NCBI GenBank assembly: GCA_023384675.1
Contig: JAHDVK010000006.1
Coordinates: 186,001 to 250,000, forward strand
Origin: Bryobacteraceae bacterium
GTDB lineage: Bacteria; Acidobacteriota; Terriglobia; Bryobacterales; Bryobacteraceae
DNA: 64,000 nucleotides
Direction: 5' to 3'
In this document: one piece after another, positions 52,245 through 60,938 of the stretch
Layout of the letters: every line of letters starts with the position of its first letter
Position numbering within the stretch: the first letter of the stretch is position 1
Translations under genes and position numbers: made by a program
Notes under the pieces: generated by a model
What the model saw: only the letters and a program-made list of their open reading frames with translations
Databases searched by the model: none
What the model was told of the DNA's origin: nothing

Positions 52245-52578
52245 GCTCCGCTCCGGGGGCCGGGACCATCAGGCTCCGGTCCCCTCCCCACTGCCCGCCC
52301 GCCCAGTACGATTCCGGGCTGGAATTAGGACTATTGACAGGGTAGCGCCTCACCGCTATTCGTGATATGTATGGGTTAGCCAGCAAGCGGCGGCGTAGCG
52401 CGGGAACCGCTAGACGTTCCCGGCCCCAAGCCCCGCCGGCCGGTTGCCAGCCCTGCTTTCCACAGTGTGCTGAAAGCGATCCCCGGACGATTCCTCCCAA
52501 CCAGCGGATTCTCCAGGAAGCGGGCCTGCCAACCCGATCCCGACCGCAACGTAACCTCCAAAGGAGCAGGTTCTCTTC
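52245..52578 (+). other. 334-base intergenic region with promoter and structured leader
   Basis: Just after the receptor gene a GC-rich hairpin (GGGACC ... GGTCCC, about 52261-52285) without a T-tract may act as a weak terminator. TTGACA at 52334-52339 with TATTCG 17 bases later is a plausible promoter for the zinc protein gene, giving a leader of about 200 bases. Within that leader CGGGAAC/GTTCCCG forms a 7-bp hairpin near 52399-52420. AAAGGAG lies 12 bases before ATG 52579. No gene is apparent. Confidence 0.4.
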
Positions 52579-53067
52579 ATGGACGGCGACCGCAAATACA
52601 AACAGCGCGGCTACATGGATACCGATGCGCCCTCGACCGGCACACCCCGCGAGGACCGCTTCCGGCCTAAGGGCCCGCGTCCTCCGATCGACATCACCGG
52701 ACCGCGCCTGCCGCGCATGGTCGAAACGGTGACGGCGTCGCGGTGCTATAACTGCGCCACGCCGCTGCCGCCGGGCTTCGATTTCGAGTCCGAGTGCCCG
52801 AAGTGTAAGGCGGCGCTGCATTGCTGCAAGCAATGCACGTTTTTCGAGCCCTCCACACGCTTCCAATGCACGAAGCCGATCCCGGAGCGCATCGCCTACA
52901 AGGATAAGGCCAACGAGTGCACTTTCTTTCGCGCCCGCGTTACGGTGGCCCGCGACGCCGCACCTTCCGCCCGCGGATTGGCGGGCGCGCCCATGGCTGC
53001 GGGTACTCCCGCGCCGAAGAATGTTGACGACGCCCGCGCCGCTTTTGATAATCTCTTCAAGAAGTAG
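52579..53067 (+). CDS. Cys-rich zinc-binding protein of unknown function
   Basis: 162 residues without signal peptide. A disordered N-terminus rich in Arg, Pro and Asp is followed by nine Cys at 56, 59, 73, 76, 82, 83, 86, 97 and 114. CYNC ... CPKC looks like one zinc ribbon, and CCKQC ... C ... C may form a second site. The C-terminus is Ala/Pro-rich and ends in DDARAAFDNLFKK. Family function is unknown to me; a nucleic acid or protein-binding scaffold is possible. The next secreted protein starts 39 bases later on the same strand. Confidence 0.75.
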   Translation: MDGDRKYKQRGYMDTDAPSTGTPREDRFRPKGPRPPIDITGPRLPRMVETVTASRCYNCATPLPPGFDFESECPKCKAALHCCKQCTFFEPSTRFQCTKPIPERIAYKDKANECTFFRARVTVARDAAPSARGLAGAPMAAGTPAPKNVDDARAAFDNLFKK

Positions 53068-53106
53068 CCGCGTCCGCCAGGAAGCGGGCGCGCCCAGGAG
53101 ATTTCC

Positions 53107-53979
53107 ATGCGAGCACTTGGCGGTTGCCTGTGTCTCTGGCTGGCGGCGGTTAGCCCGTTAGCCGCTATTGAAGTCAGCACCGGCTTCCTGATCGGCGCCA
53201 GTTACGATCCGCGCGCTTTCTACGTGAGGTCCGGTCCGGGGGACCAGTGGCGCAAGACGAATTCCGGGCCGGAGTTCCGGAAGACCGCGCACGGCAAACT
53301 GGTGGGGATTCCGCTCACCGCGAGCGGTCCCATCGAGGATGCTCTCGGGCCAGGCATCGGCCTGATCTCGCTCGCGCTGCAAAGCGCCACGTTCACCGCC
53401 TTCGATTCCCGCGGCGCTATTCATCCGGATATGTTGCGCGACCTGGGCGCGAAGTTATCCGCGGCAAACGATGCGGGTGTGGTGGTGGAGCTGATCCTGT
53501 TCGATCCGGCGCGCGACGAGGAGTTCTTTTCACCGGACTCGATCCTGGACGCCGCGAGCAATCTCACGGACTGGCTGATCGATGAGAATCACCGCAACGT
53601 CCTGGTCAACTTCGCCGCCGACTGGACCGCGCCCGGCTGGGATTTCGGCAACTGGATTCCGCTGCACTTCGAGCAGTTGGCCGAGACTGTGCGGATGCGG
53701 TTTCAGGACAAGCGCGCGGGCTATACGGCTCCGATCGCGTTGTCGGTGCCCGTCCGCTTGCGCGAGGATGCCCCGCTGATCGATGCGGCCGACCTGCTGC
53801 TGATCAGCGGGGAAGCGCTAGCGCTGGATCTGCGCAAGATCGAACGGCCCGCTGTTGTAGTTGAGGCCGGCCGCTGCGGCCGGATCGTGACGCACGCGGC
53901 GGGGTGCATGCTCGAATCGTCCGGGGATGCGAGCCAGGCGGTGTCGCTGCTGTTCAGCAAACCTCCCGCCGTGCGCTGA
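53107..53979 (+). CDS. Secreted protein of unknown function, possible TIM-barrel fold
   Basis: 290 residues; AGGAGA lies upstream of ATG 53107. Signal peptide MRALGGCLCLWLAAVSPLAA. Alternating strands and helices (GIGLISLALQSATFTAF, HPDMLRDLGAKLSAANDAGVVVELILFDP, SNLTDWLIDENHRNVLVNFAADW, PIALSVPVRLR) suggest a TIM-barrel like those of glycoside hydrolases. Asp/Glu candidates are present, but a catalytic pair cannot be fixed. It is followed 15 bases later by the alcohol dehydrogenase. Confidence 0.7.
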   Translation: MRALGGCLCLWLAAVSPLAAIEVSTGFLIGASYDPRAFYVRSGPGDQWRKTNSGPEFRKTAHGKLVGIPLTASGPIEDALGPGIGLISLALQSATFTAFDSRGAIHPDMLRDLGAKLSAANDAGVVVELILFDPARDEEFFSPDSILDAASNLTDWLIDENHRNVLVNFAADWTAPGWDFGNWIPLHFEQLAETVRMRFQDKRAGYTAPIALSVPVRLREDAPLIDAADLLLISGEALALDLRKIERPAVVVEAGRCGRIVTHAAGCMLESSGDASQAVSLLFSKPPAVR

Positions 53980-53994
53980 ACGACAATAGAAGGC

Positions 53995-55026
53995 ATGGCC
54001 GTCGCCGAATTAGTCTCGTACCGGAGCTTCCGTCTCCGTGAGGATACGCCCGTTCCGCCCGCGTTTGGAGAAGTCCAGGTCCGCGTCGAGGCTGTGGGCA
54101 TCTGCGGAAGCGACCTCCACTTTTTCCTGGACGGCCACATCGGCGACATCCCGGCCGCGTACCCACAAGTGATGGGGCATGAGCCCGCCGGGGTGATCAC
54201 CGCGCTGGGCGAAGGCGTTTCGGGCTGGAGCGTGGGCGACCGCGTGGCGCTCGAGCCGCCCATCTACTGCTACCACTGCGAATGGTGCATGAGCGGCCGC
54301 CACAACCTCTGCGAGAGCGTGCGTTTCTTCAGCTCGCCGGGCGAACCCGGCTTCTTCCGCGATCACGCCAACGTGCCCGCGGCCAATCTGCTGGCGCTGC
54401 CCGCCAGCCTGAGTTTCGACGAAGGCTCGCTGTTCGAGCCGATTTCGATCATCCTCCATTCGTTCCGCTTCGGACAGCCGCGTATGGGCGAAACCGCGGC
54501 TGTGCTTGGCGCCGGTCCCATCGGCCTTTGCACGATCGCGTGCCTGCGGCTTGCGGGGGTGAAGCGCATTTACAGCGTCGAGCCCGTGCCGGAGCGGCGG
54601 GAGATGGCCGTGCGGCTCGGCGCGGATGCGTCGATCGATCCCCGCGAAGCCGACCCGGTGAAAGCGGTTCTGCGCGAGACCGGCGGGCGCGGCGTGGATG
54701 TCACCTTCGACTGCGCCACGCAGGACGACACCGTAAATCAGGCGCTATACATGACCGCCCCCGGGGGCCGCGCCGTCATCACCGGCGTCCCGCAAGTGCA
54801 TCGGGTGGCGCTCGACTTCCATCACATGCGCCGCAAGGAACTCGGGTTCTTCAGTGTCCGCCGCGCGAATCATACGGGGGACGCGGCCGTCCGGCTGCTG
54901 GAAGAGCACCCGCGCGCGTTCACGCCCATGATCACGCACACCTTCCCGCTGACCGGCGTGCAACGCGCATTCGAGATGCTCGGCGCGTATCAGGATGGCG
55001 TGACGAAGATCGTGCTGCGGCCGTAG
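53995..55026 (+). CDS. Zinc-dependent medium-chain alcohol/polyol dehydrogenase
   Basis: 343 residues. Catalytic zinc ligands are in GICGSD and MGHEPAG; the structural zinc motif is CYHCEWCMSGRHNLC with four Cys; the NAD-binding Rossmann motif is AAVLGAGPIGLCTIACLRL. It is closest in pattern to sorbitol, L-idonate or threonine dehydrogenases. It should oxidise a secondary alcohol of a sugar or polyol in the cytoplasm. ATG 53995 follows GACAAT by seven bases without a good Shine-Dalgarno. Confidence 0.88.
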   Translation: MAVAELVSYRSFRLREDTPVPPAFGEVQVRVEAVGICGSDLHFFLDGHIGDIPAAYPQVMGHEPAGVITALGEGVSGWSVGDRVALEPPIYCYHCEWCMSGRHNLCESVRFFSSPGEPGFFRDHANVPAANLLALPASLSFDEGSLFEPISIILHSFRFGQPRMGETAAVLGAGPIGLCTIACLRLAGVKRIYSVEPVPERREMAVRLGADASIDPREADPVKAVLRETGGRGVDVTFDCATQDDTVNQALYMTAPGGRAVITGVPQVHRVALDFHHMRRKELGFFSVRRANHTGDAAVRLLEEHPRAFTPMITHTFPLTGVQRAFEMLGAYQDGVTKIVLRP

Positions 55027-55146
55027 CGGGGGTGTGAAATTATCCCGGGTGGCAGTGTTTGTGTGCCGGCGCATGCACGCCCCGAACGTGAGGGTCTGTG
55101 ATGAAATCAACCGCTTCTCGCCAGTCGCCCACCGCTTCGAGCTCTA

Positions 55147-55207
55147 CCTGACGGTGGAGGCTCGGAACATATTGAAAAGAAGTCGTTTATGAGCCACCAC
55201 CGTCAGG
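55147..55207. repeat. 17-bp inverted repeat with 27-base spacer
   Basis: CCTGACGGTGGAGGCTC (55147-55163) is matched by GAGCCACCACCGTCAGG (55191-55207) at 16 of 17 positions. The spacer GGAACATATTGAAAAGAAGTCGTTTAT is AT-rich. The arms are too long and the spacer too long for a standard terminator. It could be a mobile-element end, a regulatory hairpin or a remnant. Confidence 0.75.
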
Positions 55208-55345
55208 CGGGGGTAGGCGGCTATGCCAAGGGGATCAGAGGGTTCCCCGCGCAAGCGGCCTGCTTACCCCGAAGTGACTTAGGGAGACTTCTCGGTCCCG
55301 TCTCTTGTAGGATCTTCTTAAGATAACATTTTAGTTAAAGTATAC

Positions 55346-55374
55346 TTGTACTATAGTTCATAATTTGGTAGATT
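55346..55374 (+). promoter_or_regulatory. Promoter of the AAA ATPase gene, leaderless geometry
   Basis: TTGTAC (55346-55351), a 17-base spacer and TAGATT (55369-55374) form a good -35/-10 pair. The -10 ends exactly six bases before GTG 55381, and no Shine-Dalgarno is present, so the mRNA probably starts at the start codon. Confidence 0.65.
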
Positions 55375-55380
55375 TGACTT

Positions 55381-56814
55381 GTGCAGGTATCGTCTGAAGA
55401 ACTCGCATCTGTTTTGGGGCAGTTCAACCCCTGGTGGCGTGATCAGCCGATTCCCGATTTGCCTCAATGGCGCCGCGCGGCCTTTCGCGAGTTCCAGGAA
55501 TGGATTGTGCAGCCGCCTGTACACCGGGCGGTGCTGCTTTCCGGAGCGCGTCAGGTAGGCAAGACCACCCTGCTGCAGCAGTCGATTGCGGGCCTGCTTG
55601 AGCGGAATGTCCCTGCCGCGAACATCCTCTACGCCACATTCGACCATCCGCTTCTGAAGCTAGCCGGCATCGACGCCGTCCTTGATGCCTGGCGTCATCG
55701 CGAGCCGCGGGCAGCGGGTCCAGAGTATCTGTTCCTGGACGAGGCGCAGTTCATCCGGGATTGGGGCACGTGGATCAAGCATCAGATCGACTTTTCGAAG
55801 GACCGGCGCATCATTTTTACTGGTTCCGCCATGCCCCTGCTGGGAACGGATCAGGAATCGGGAGTCGGGCGCTGGCACGGAATCCGGCTGACAACGCTTT
55901 CCTTTTACGAGTATCTGCAGATCAAGGGGATCGAATTACCGCCGCTTCCGCGCGTGGGCAGCCTCAAGGATTTGTTCGCCTTCCCGGCCAGGGAACTGCG
56001 GCATATCAGCGAAACGGCACGGCCATACATCGGACATTTTCACGAGTTCCTGGTTCGAGGCGGATTTCCCCAAACCGCTCAAGTGGAGAGCATCACGCAG
56101 GCGCAACGCCTGCTGAGAGAAGACATCATCGACAAAGTGCTCAAGCGGGATATGACGGCCTTGTTCGGAGTTCGCCGTGTTCTCGATCTGGAGCAGACGT
56201 TCCTCTACCTGTGCATGCACGACGGCGGCCTGCTGGACATGCCCGCACTGTGCAGCAATCTCAATGTGAAGCGGCCCACGGCCCAGAATTTTATCGGCTT
56301 GCTCGAAGCCGCGCACCTGATCTACCGGCTGCCCCCTTTTGGCTACGGCAAGGAGGTGCTCCGGGGCCGGTACAAAATCTACCTTGCCGACGCGGCCATG
56401 GCGCCGGCCTTGATGCTGAAAGGCAAAGCCATCCTGGAAGACGCTGCCGCGCTGGGTATCGCGACCGAAACCGCTGTTTTCAAGCACCTGTTTGCGCGGT
56501 ACTATTCCCAAAACGTCCGATTCACCTACTGGCGGGGAAAGCGGAATCACGAAGTGGATCTGGTCGCTGAACTTGGGAGCGAACTCATCCCGTTCGAAGT
56601 CAAGTACCGCGCTGAACACACCGGCGCCCGCGAGTTAAAAGGACTCCTCGAGCTGTGCAAGGATCGGCGGGTGGACCGCGCCTACGTTGTGACCAAGGCC
56701 CTGGATGACTTCGGTCAACTCGTGATCGGGGATGAGCCCGCCGCCCGGATTATGCGCATCCCCGCTCCCCTGCTCTGCTATTGGATGGGCGAATCCGAAA
56801 CGCACTCCGGTTGA
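55381..56814 (+). CDS. AAA_14/DUF4143 ATP-binding protein
   Basis: 477 residues from GTG 55381. Walker A GARQVGKTT (~55-63), Walker B YLFLDEAQF (~115-123) and sensor IIFTGSAMPLL form an archaeal-type AAA domain. A winged-helix segment (LDMPALCSNLNVKRPTAQNFIGLLEAAHLIYRL) and the DUF4143 C-terminal domain with a PD-(D/E)xK-like motif (EVDLVAE ... FEVKYR) follow. These proteins are common orphan genes that spread horizontally, and their role is unknown. The AT-rich leader and inverted repeat upstream fit acquisition from elsewhere. Confidence 0.87.
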   Translation: MQVSSEELASVLGQFNPWWRDQPIPDLPQWRRAAFREFQEWIVQPPVHRAVLLSGARQVGKTTLLQQSIAGLLERNVPAANILYATFDHPLLKLAGIDAVLDAWRHREPRAAGPEYLFLDEAQFIRDWGTWIKHQIDFSKDRRIIFTGSAMPLLGTDQESGVGRWHGIRLTTLSFYEYLQIKGIELPPLPRVGSLKDLFAFPARELRHISETARPYIGHFHEFLVRGGFPQTAQVESITQAQRLLREDIIDKVLKRDMTALFGVRRVLDLEQTFLYLCMHDGGLLDMPALCSNLNVKRPTAQNFIGLLEAAHLIYRLPPFGYGKEVLRGRYKIYLADAAMAPALMLKGKAILEDAAALGIATETAVFKHLFARYYSQNVRFTYWRGKRNHEVDLVAELGSELIPFEVKYRAEHTGARELKGLLELCKDRRVDRAYVVTKALDDFGQLVIGDEPAARIMRIPAPLLCYWMGESETHSG

Positions 56815-56877
56815 GGTACGCGCCGCGGCGCCCGGCTCGCTCACCCGTCTGATAAGATCACCGCGGAACCAACCTCC

Positions 56878-58245
56878 ATGAGACGCCGTGATCTGCTCGC
56901 ACTTTCATCGCTTCCGTTCGCCCGCGCCGCGCTTGGCCAGCGGAAGGAGACCCGGCCGAACTTCATCTTCATGATGGCCGACGACATGGGCCGGAACGAA
57001 CTGGGCTGTTACGGCCAGAAGCTGATTCAAACACCCCACATGGACCGGCTCGCCGCCGAGGGCATGCGCTTCACCGACTGCTACGCCGGCGCTTCGGTCT
57101 GCGCCCCCGCGCGCAGCGTCCTGATGACCGGCCAGCACACGGGGCACACCACAGTCCGCTCCAACTCCTCCCGCCGCACCGGTGGGCGGGTGCCGCTCAA
57201 AGCCGATGATAAGACGGTCGCCTCCATCCTCAAAGGCCCCGAATGGCGCGGCGCCTTCGACGAAGACCGCGCCTACGCCACGGGCATTTTCGGCAAATGG
57301 GGCCTCGGCGAACCGGGCACAACCGGCCTGCCCAACGACCACGGGTTCGATGAATGGTATGGCTTCCTGAATCAGCAGCACGCCCATCATCACTACCCGC
57401 AATACCTCTGGCGGAACAAGATGCGCGAGCCCATCAAAGGCAATTACCACGATGCGAATCGCGAATACGCCTCCGATCTGTTCCTCCGCGAGGCGCTCTA
57501 TTTCATCGACCGCCACCGCTACGAACCTTTCTTTCTCTACTTCACGCCCACCGTGCCGCACGCCGCCTTCGACTGCCCCGAACTCGGCGCCTATGCGAAT
57601 CAACCCTGGCCGGAGCCGCACAAACACTACGCCGCCATGGTCACCCGCTTCGATTCCTATGTGGGCCGGATCATGGCCAGACTGAAGGAGACCGGTCTGG
57701 ATGACAACACGCTCGTGTTCGTGACCAGCGACAACGGCGGGGCCTCGAATTTCGAACCATTCAACTCGATGGGGCCGCTGCGCGGCCGCAAGGGCGCGAT
57801 CAGCGAAGGCGGGCTGCGCGTGCCGATGCTGGCCCGCTGGCCCGGCAGGATCAAGCCCGGCAGCGTGAGCGAGATGCCCTGGAGTTTCCAGGATGTGCTG
57901 CCGACGATCGCCGATCTCGCGGACGCCCGCGGGATTCCGGCGAATGTGGACGGCATCTCGATCGCACCGACGCTTTTAGGCAAGACCCAGAATCCCGACC
58001 GCCCGCTGTACTGGGAGCAGTACTCAGGCCCGGGCTTCCAACAGGCGGTTCGCATGGGCCGCTGGAAGGGCGTCCGGCAGGGATTGTCCGCGCCGCTGGC
58101 TCTGTACGATCTGGCCGCGGATATCGGAGAAAGCAAGGATGTGGCCGACGCCAACCCGCAAGTTGTCCGCCGGATGGAGGAGTATCTCGCCACCTGCCGC
58201 ACGGACTCGCCCGAATACCCTGTGGAGTTGCCGCCGCGCGGCTAA
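56878..58245 (+). CDS. Tat-exported arylsulfatase-family sulfatase
   Basis: 455 residues. The N-terminus MRRRDLLALSS is a short Tat-type signal. Metal ligands ADDMG (Asp35, Asp36) and the sulfatase signature CAPAR at Cys75-Arg79 with SVLMTGQ after it are intact, so Cys75 can be converted to formylglycine. TGIFGKWGLGEPG, PTVPHAAF and VTSDNGGASNFEPF complete the S1 family active site. It probably desulfates glycans or steroids outside the cytoplasm. The matching formylglycine-generating or anaerobic maturase gene is not in the window. Confidence 0.92.
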   Translation: MRRRDLLALSSLPFARAALGQRKETRPNFIFMMADDMGRNELGCYGQKLIQTPHMDRLAAEGMRFTDCYAGASVCAPARSVLMTGQHTGHTTVRSNSSRRTGGRVPLKADDKTVASILKGPEWRGAFDEDRAYATGIFGKWGLGEPGTTGLPNDHGFDEWYGFLNQQHAHHHYPQYLWRNKMREPIKGNYHDANREYASDLFLREALYFIDRHRYEPFFLYFTPTVPHAAFDCPELGAYANQPWPEPHKHYAAMVTRFDSYVGRIMARLKETGLDDNTLVFVTSDNGGASNFEPFNSMGPLRGRKGAISEGGLRVPMLARWPGRIKPGSVSEMPWSFQDVLPTIADLADARGIPANVDGISIAPTLLGKTQNPDRPLYWEQYSGPGFQQAVRMGRWKGVRQGLSAPLALYDLAADIGESKDVADANPQVVRRMEEYLATCRTDSPEYPVELPPRG

Positions 58246-58464
58246 CTGCCGGGTGGCCGGATCACCGTACTGTAACGAAACCTCCTCGTGGCCGCTCCAC
58301 TTCGACTTCCATCGTGGCCCGCGCGGAGCGCAGTGACACGATTAAGCAACAAATTTTCTTGCGGTAAGTGATTGTTCAGCGAGCACTTGCAGAAGCAAGA
58401 TGCGATTCCTTGGTTCGACTGATGACGCCCGCCGCTCGAAATTGAGGCTTGGGGGAAGACACTT

Positions 58465-59376
58465 GTGTCCAATTTAGCGCGCAACCTGATTTTGCTCGAT
58501 GACGAGGCTCGCCTTGCAGCCATGGGCGTAGGCCGTTTCCACACCGTCAAGCCCGGTGACACACTCACCGCCATCGCCCGCCGTCTGGGAGTCCCGCTCC
58601 ACCTGCTCATCGAGGTCAACCAGATCAGTGACCCCAACCGGATTCGCCCCGGACAAGTCCTCACCGTCCCTGGCATGACCACCGACACCGCCGAGCACCC
58701 CGAACCGCCCGCTGCTCCCGCGCCCGTACCCGCGCCGCTCGTCATCGACCGCGAACGCTTCCGTCTTCCGCCCTCGCAATACATGCACGAGGAGACCGAA
58801 AAGGACCTCATCATCCTTCACTTTACGGCCGGCTCCACCGCCTCGGGCGCTTTCGCTTCATGGATGTCCACGGAAGCCCGCGTCGCCACCGCCTACATCC
58901 TCGACCTCGACGGCACCATTTACGAGTTGTTCGACCCGCGCTATTGGGCTTTCCACCTCGGTATTCGCGGCGCCGCAAGCCAGAATTTCCGTCACGACGG
59001 CCGCTCCGTCGGCATCGAAATTGTCAACGTCGGGCCTTTGCGCGAACGCGATCGCGCGCTTTTCTGGTGGCCGAACGACTTTCGCACCCGCTGGTGCGGC
59101 CTCGACGAATCGTCGCGCTACGTCCGCCGCACCTACCGCGGCTTCCATCACTTCGCTGCCTTTACCCCGGCGCAATTCGCCGCGCTGCCCCCGCTCATCG
59201 CTTATCTGCGACAGAGGTTTCCGGTGCCCAAGCGGCTTCCGTCTCAGGCCCAGCGCGAAGCCGCCGATGCCGCCGGCTACTTCCGCGACTACCGCGGCAT
59301 CGCCGCCCACCAGAATTACCGCGCCGACAAATTCGACATCGGCCCCGCCTTCGACTGGGACTCCGTGGGCATCTGA
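58465..59376 (+). CDS. LysM plus Amidase_2 protein without visible signal peptide
   Basis: 303 residues from GTG 58465, with GGGGGA eight bases upstream. A LysM domain (~25-69: FHTVKPGDTLTAIARRLGVP, NRIRPGQVLTVPG) is joined by a Pro/Ala linker to an amidase domain (~113-303) with LHFTAGST, DGTIYELFDPRYWAFHLG, SVGIEIVN and AHQNYRADKFDIGPAFDW; the His and Asp zinc ligands look intact. It would bind and cleave peptidoglycan, but no export signal precedes the LysM domain. It resembles phage endolysins or AmpD-like recycling enzymes in layout. It converges on uxaC. Confidence 0.85.
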   Translation: MSNLARNLILLDDEARLAAMGVGRFHTVKPGDTLTAIARRLGVPLHLLIEVNQISDPNRIRPGQVLTVPGMTTDTAEHPEPPAAPAPVPAPLVIDRERFRLPPSQYMHEETEKDLIILHFTAGSTASGAFASWMSTEARVATAYILDLDGTIYELFDPRYWAFHLGIRGAASQNFRHDGRSVGIEIVNVGPLRERDRALFWWPNDFRTRWCGLDESSRYVRRTYRGFHHFAAFTPAQFAALPPLIAYLRQRFPVPKRLPSQAQREAADAAGYFRDYRGIAAHQNYRADKFDIGPAFDWDSVGI

Positions 59377-59415
59377 TCCCCGCCGCACCCGCCTCCCGCT
59401 CGTGGAGAGGCGCAA

Positions 59416-60822
59416 TCACTCCAGCGGCAAGCCCAGCAACTCCCGCGCATTGCCATGACAAATGCCCTGCACCAGCGGCGCCAGCAGTTCGTCCGAATCG
59501 GGCAGCAGGCCCTTTTCGACATCGCTGCCGAGCAGGTTGCAGAGCGTGCGGCGGAAGTACTCATGACGCGGATAGGACATGAACGAGCGCGAATCGGTCA
59601 GCATGCCCACGAAACGCGAAAGCAATCCGCAATTCGATAGCGCGTTCATCTGCCACTCCATCGCTTCCTTCTGGTCGAGGAACCACCAGCCGCTGCCGAA
59701 CTGGATTTTGCCCCCAATGCGGCCGTCCTGGAAATTGCCCACCATCGTGGCGATGGCGTAGTTATCCGCCGGATTCAGGTTGTAGATCACCATCTTGGGC
59801 AGCGCATTCTCGCTGTCGAGCAGGTCGAGATAATCGCCCAAGGCATCGATCTGCGGCCAGTCGCCGATGGAATCGAAGCCGGTATCGGGTCCGAGTTGCG
59901 CGAACATCCGCGAATTGTTGTTGCGCCGCGCGCCCAGGTGCAGTTGCTTGGTCCAGCCCTTCCCGGCGTCGAGGCGGCCGAAATAGAGCATGAGGAATGA
60001 TGCGAACTTGCGGTGCTCTTCTGGTGAGGCGGGCTGGCAGGAGCGCGCTTCCTCGAAGATGGCGGAGGCCTCATCCTGCGTACAGGGGTCGGCATAGCAG
60101 ACGTTCAGGCCGTGATCGCTCAAGCGCCCGCCCAGGCTGTGGAAGTAGTCGTGGCGCTGCTTGAGGGCGTCGAGAAAGTCCTGGAAGGAGCTGATGTCGA
60201 TGCTGGCGGCGGCGGCGAGCTTACCCACCCAGTCGTTAAACAGGTCCGGCTGCGAAACGAGCAGAGCCTTGTCGGGCCGGAAGGTGGGAAAGACCTTCGT
60301 CTTCAGGCCGGAAGCGGCGATCTGGCGGTGGTATTCGAGATCATCGGTGGGATCGTCTGTCGTGCAGACGGCCACGACGCCAAACTTGCCGAGGATGCCG
60401 TGGGCGCGCAGCGCCTCGCCGGCCAATTGTTCGTTTGCGCGCTGCCAGACCATGTCCGCGGTGGATTCATCGAGCAGTTCATCGATGCCGAAATAGCGCG
60501 CCAGTTCGAGATGAGTCCAGTGATAGAGCGGGTTGCGCAAAGTGGCCGGCACCGTGCGCGCCCAGGCGAGGAACTTGTCATAAGGATCGGCGCCGCCGGT
60601 CACCAGGCGTTCGTCCACGCCGTTGGCGCGCATGGCGCGCCACTTATAGTGGTCGCCTTCGAGCCAGATCTCGAAGAGATTGTTGAACCGGCGGTTTTCT
60701 GCAACGTCCTTGGGGGACAAATGACAGTGGTAGTCGAGGATGGGCTCCGCCGCGGCGTGTTGATGGTAGAGACGGCGCGCAGCGGCGCTTTCAAGCAGGA
60801 AGTCGTCGTGGATGAAGGCCAT
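59416..60822 (-). CDS. uxaC: Glucuronate/galacturonate isomerase
   Basis: 468 residues. GGAG lies eight bases before ATG. UxaC landmarks are LDYHCHLSPKDVAENRRF (metal site), WRAMRANGVDERLVTGGADPYDKFLAWA, VVAVCTTDDPTDDLEYH, HLGARRNNNSRMF, GWWFLDQKEAMEWQMNALSN and MLTDSRSFMSYPRHEYFRR. It isomerises D-glucuronate to D-fructuronate and D-galacturonate to D-tagaturonate. The rest of the hexuronate pathway is not in this window. Confidence 0.96.
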   Translation of the reverse strand: MAFIHDDFLLESAAARRLYHQHAAAEPILDYHCHLSPKDVAENRRFNNLFEIWLEGDHYKWRAMRANGVDERLVTGGADPYDKFLAWARTVPATLRNPLYHWTHLELARYFGIDELLDESTADMVWQRANEQLAGEALRAHGILGKFGVVAVCTTDDPTDDLEYHRQIAASGLKTKVFPTFRPDKALLVSQPDLFNDWVGKLAAAASIDISSFQDFLDALKQRHDYFHSLGGRLSDHGLNVCYADPCTQDEASAIFEEARSCQPASPEEHRKFASFLMLYFGRLDAGKGWTKQLHLGARRNNNSRMFAQLGPDTGFDSIGDWPQIDALGDYLDLLDSENALPKMVIYNLNPADNYAIATMVGNFQDGRIGGKIQFGSGWWFLDQKEAMEWQMNALSNCGLLSRFVGMLTDSRSFMSYPRHEYFRRTLCNLLGSDVEKGLLPDSDELLAPLVQGICHGNARELLGLPLE

Positions 60823-60938
60823 AGTTTATACTCCAGCACAAGCCGCCGCGCGGGAACGCGCGAGCCATCCGGAGATGGCGATCTCATTGTCTGCCAGGGC
60901 AACGGGAGACGGCAAGCGCGATATTCTGGAGGACATCC

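Larger units (their letters stand above)
55027..55380. other. 354-base intergenic region with structured and AT-rich segments
   Basis: Three parts are visible. At 55049-55192 there is a short plus-strand open frame (GTG start, 47 codons, MHAPNVRVCDEINRFSPVAH in the middle) that may be a gene remnant. At 55210-55270 an outer stem GGGGTA/TACCCC encloses small hairpins, including GGGGA/TCCCC and CGC-GCAA-GCG with a GNRA loop, so a structured RNA is possible. From ~55310 to 55380 the sequence turns AT-rich and carries the ATPase promoter. No certain gene is present. Confidence 0.45.
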
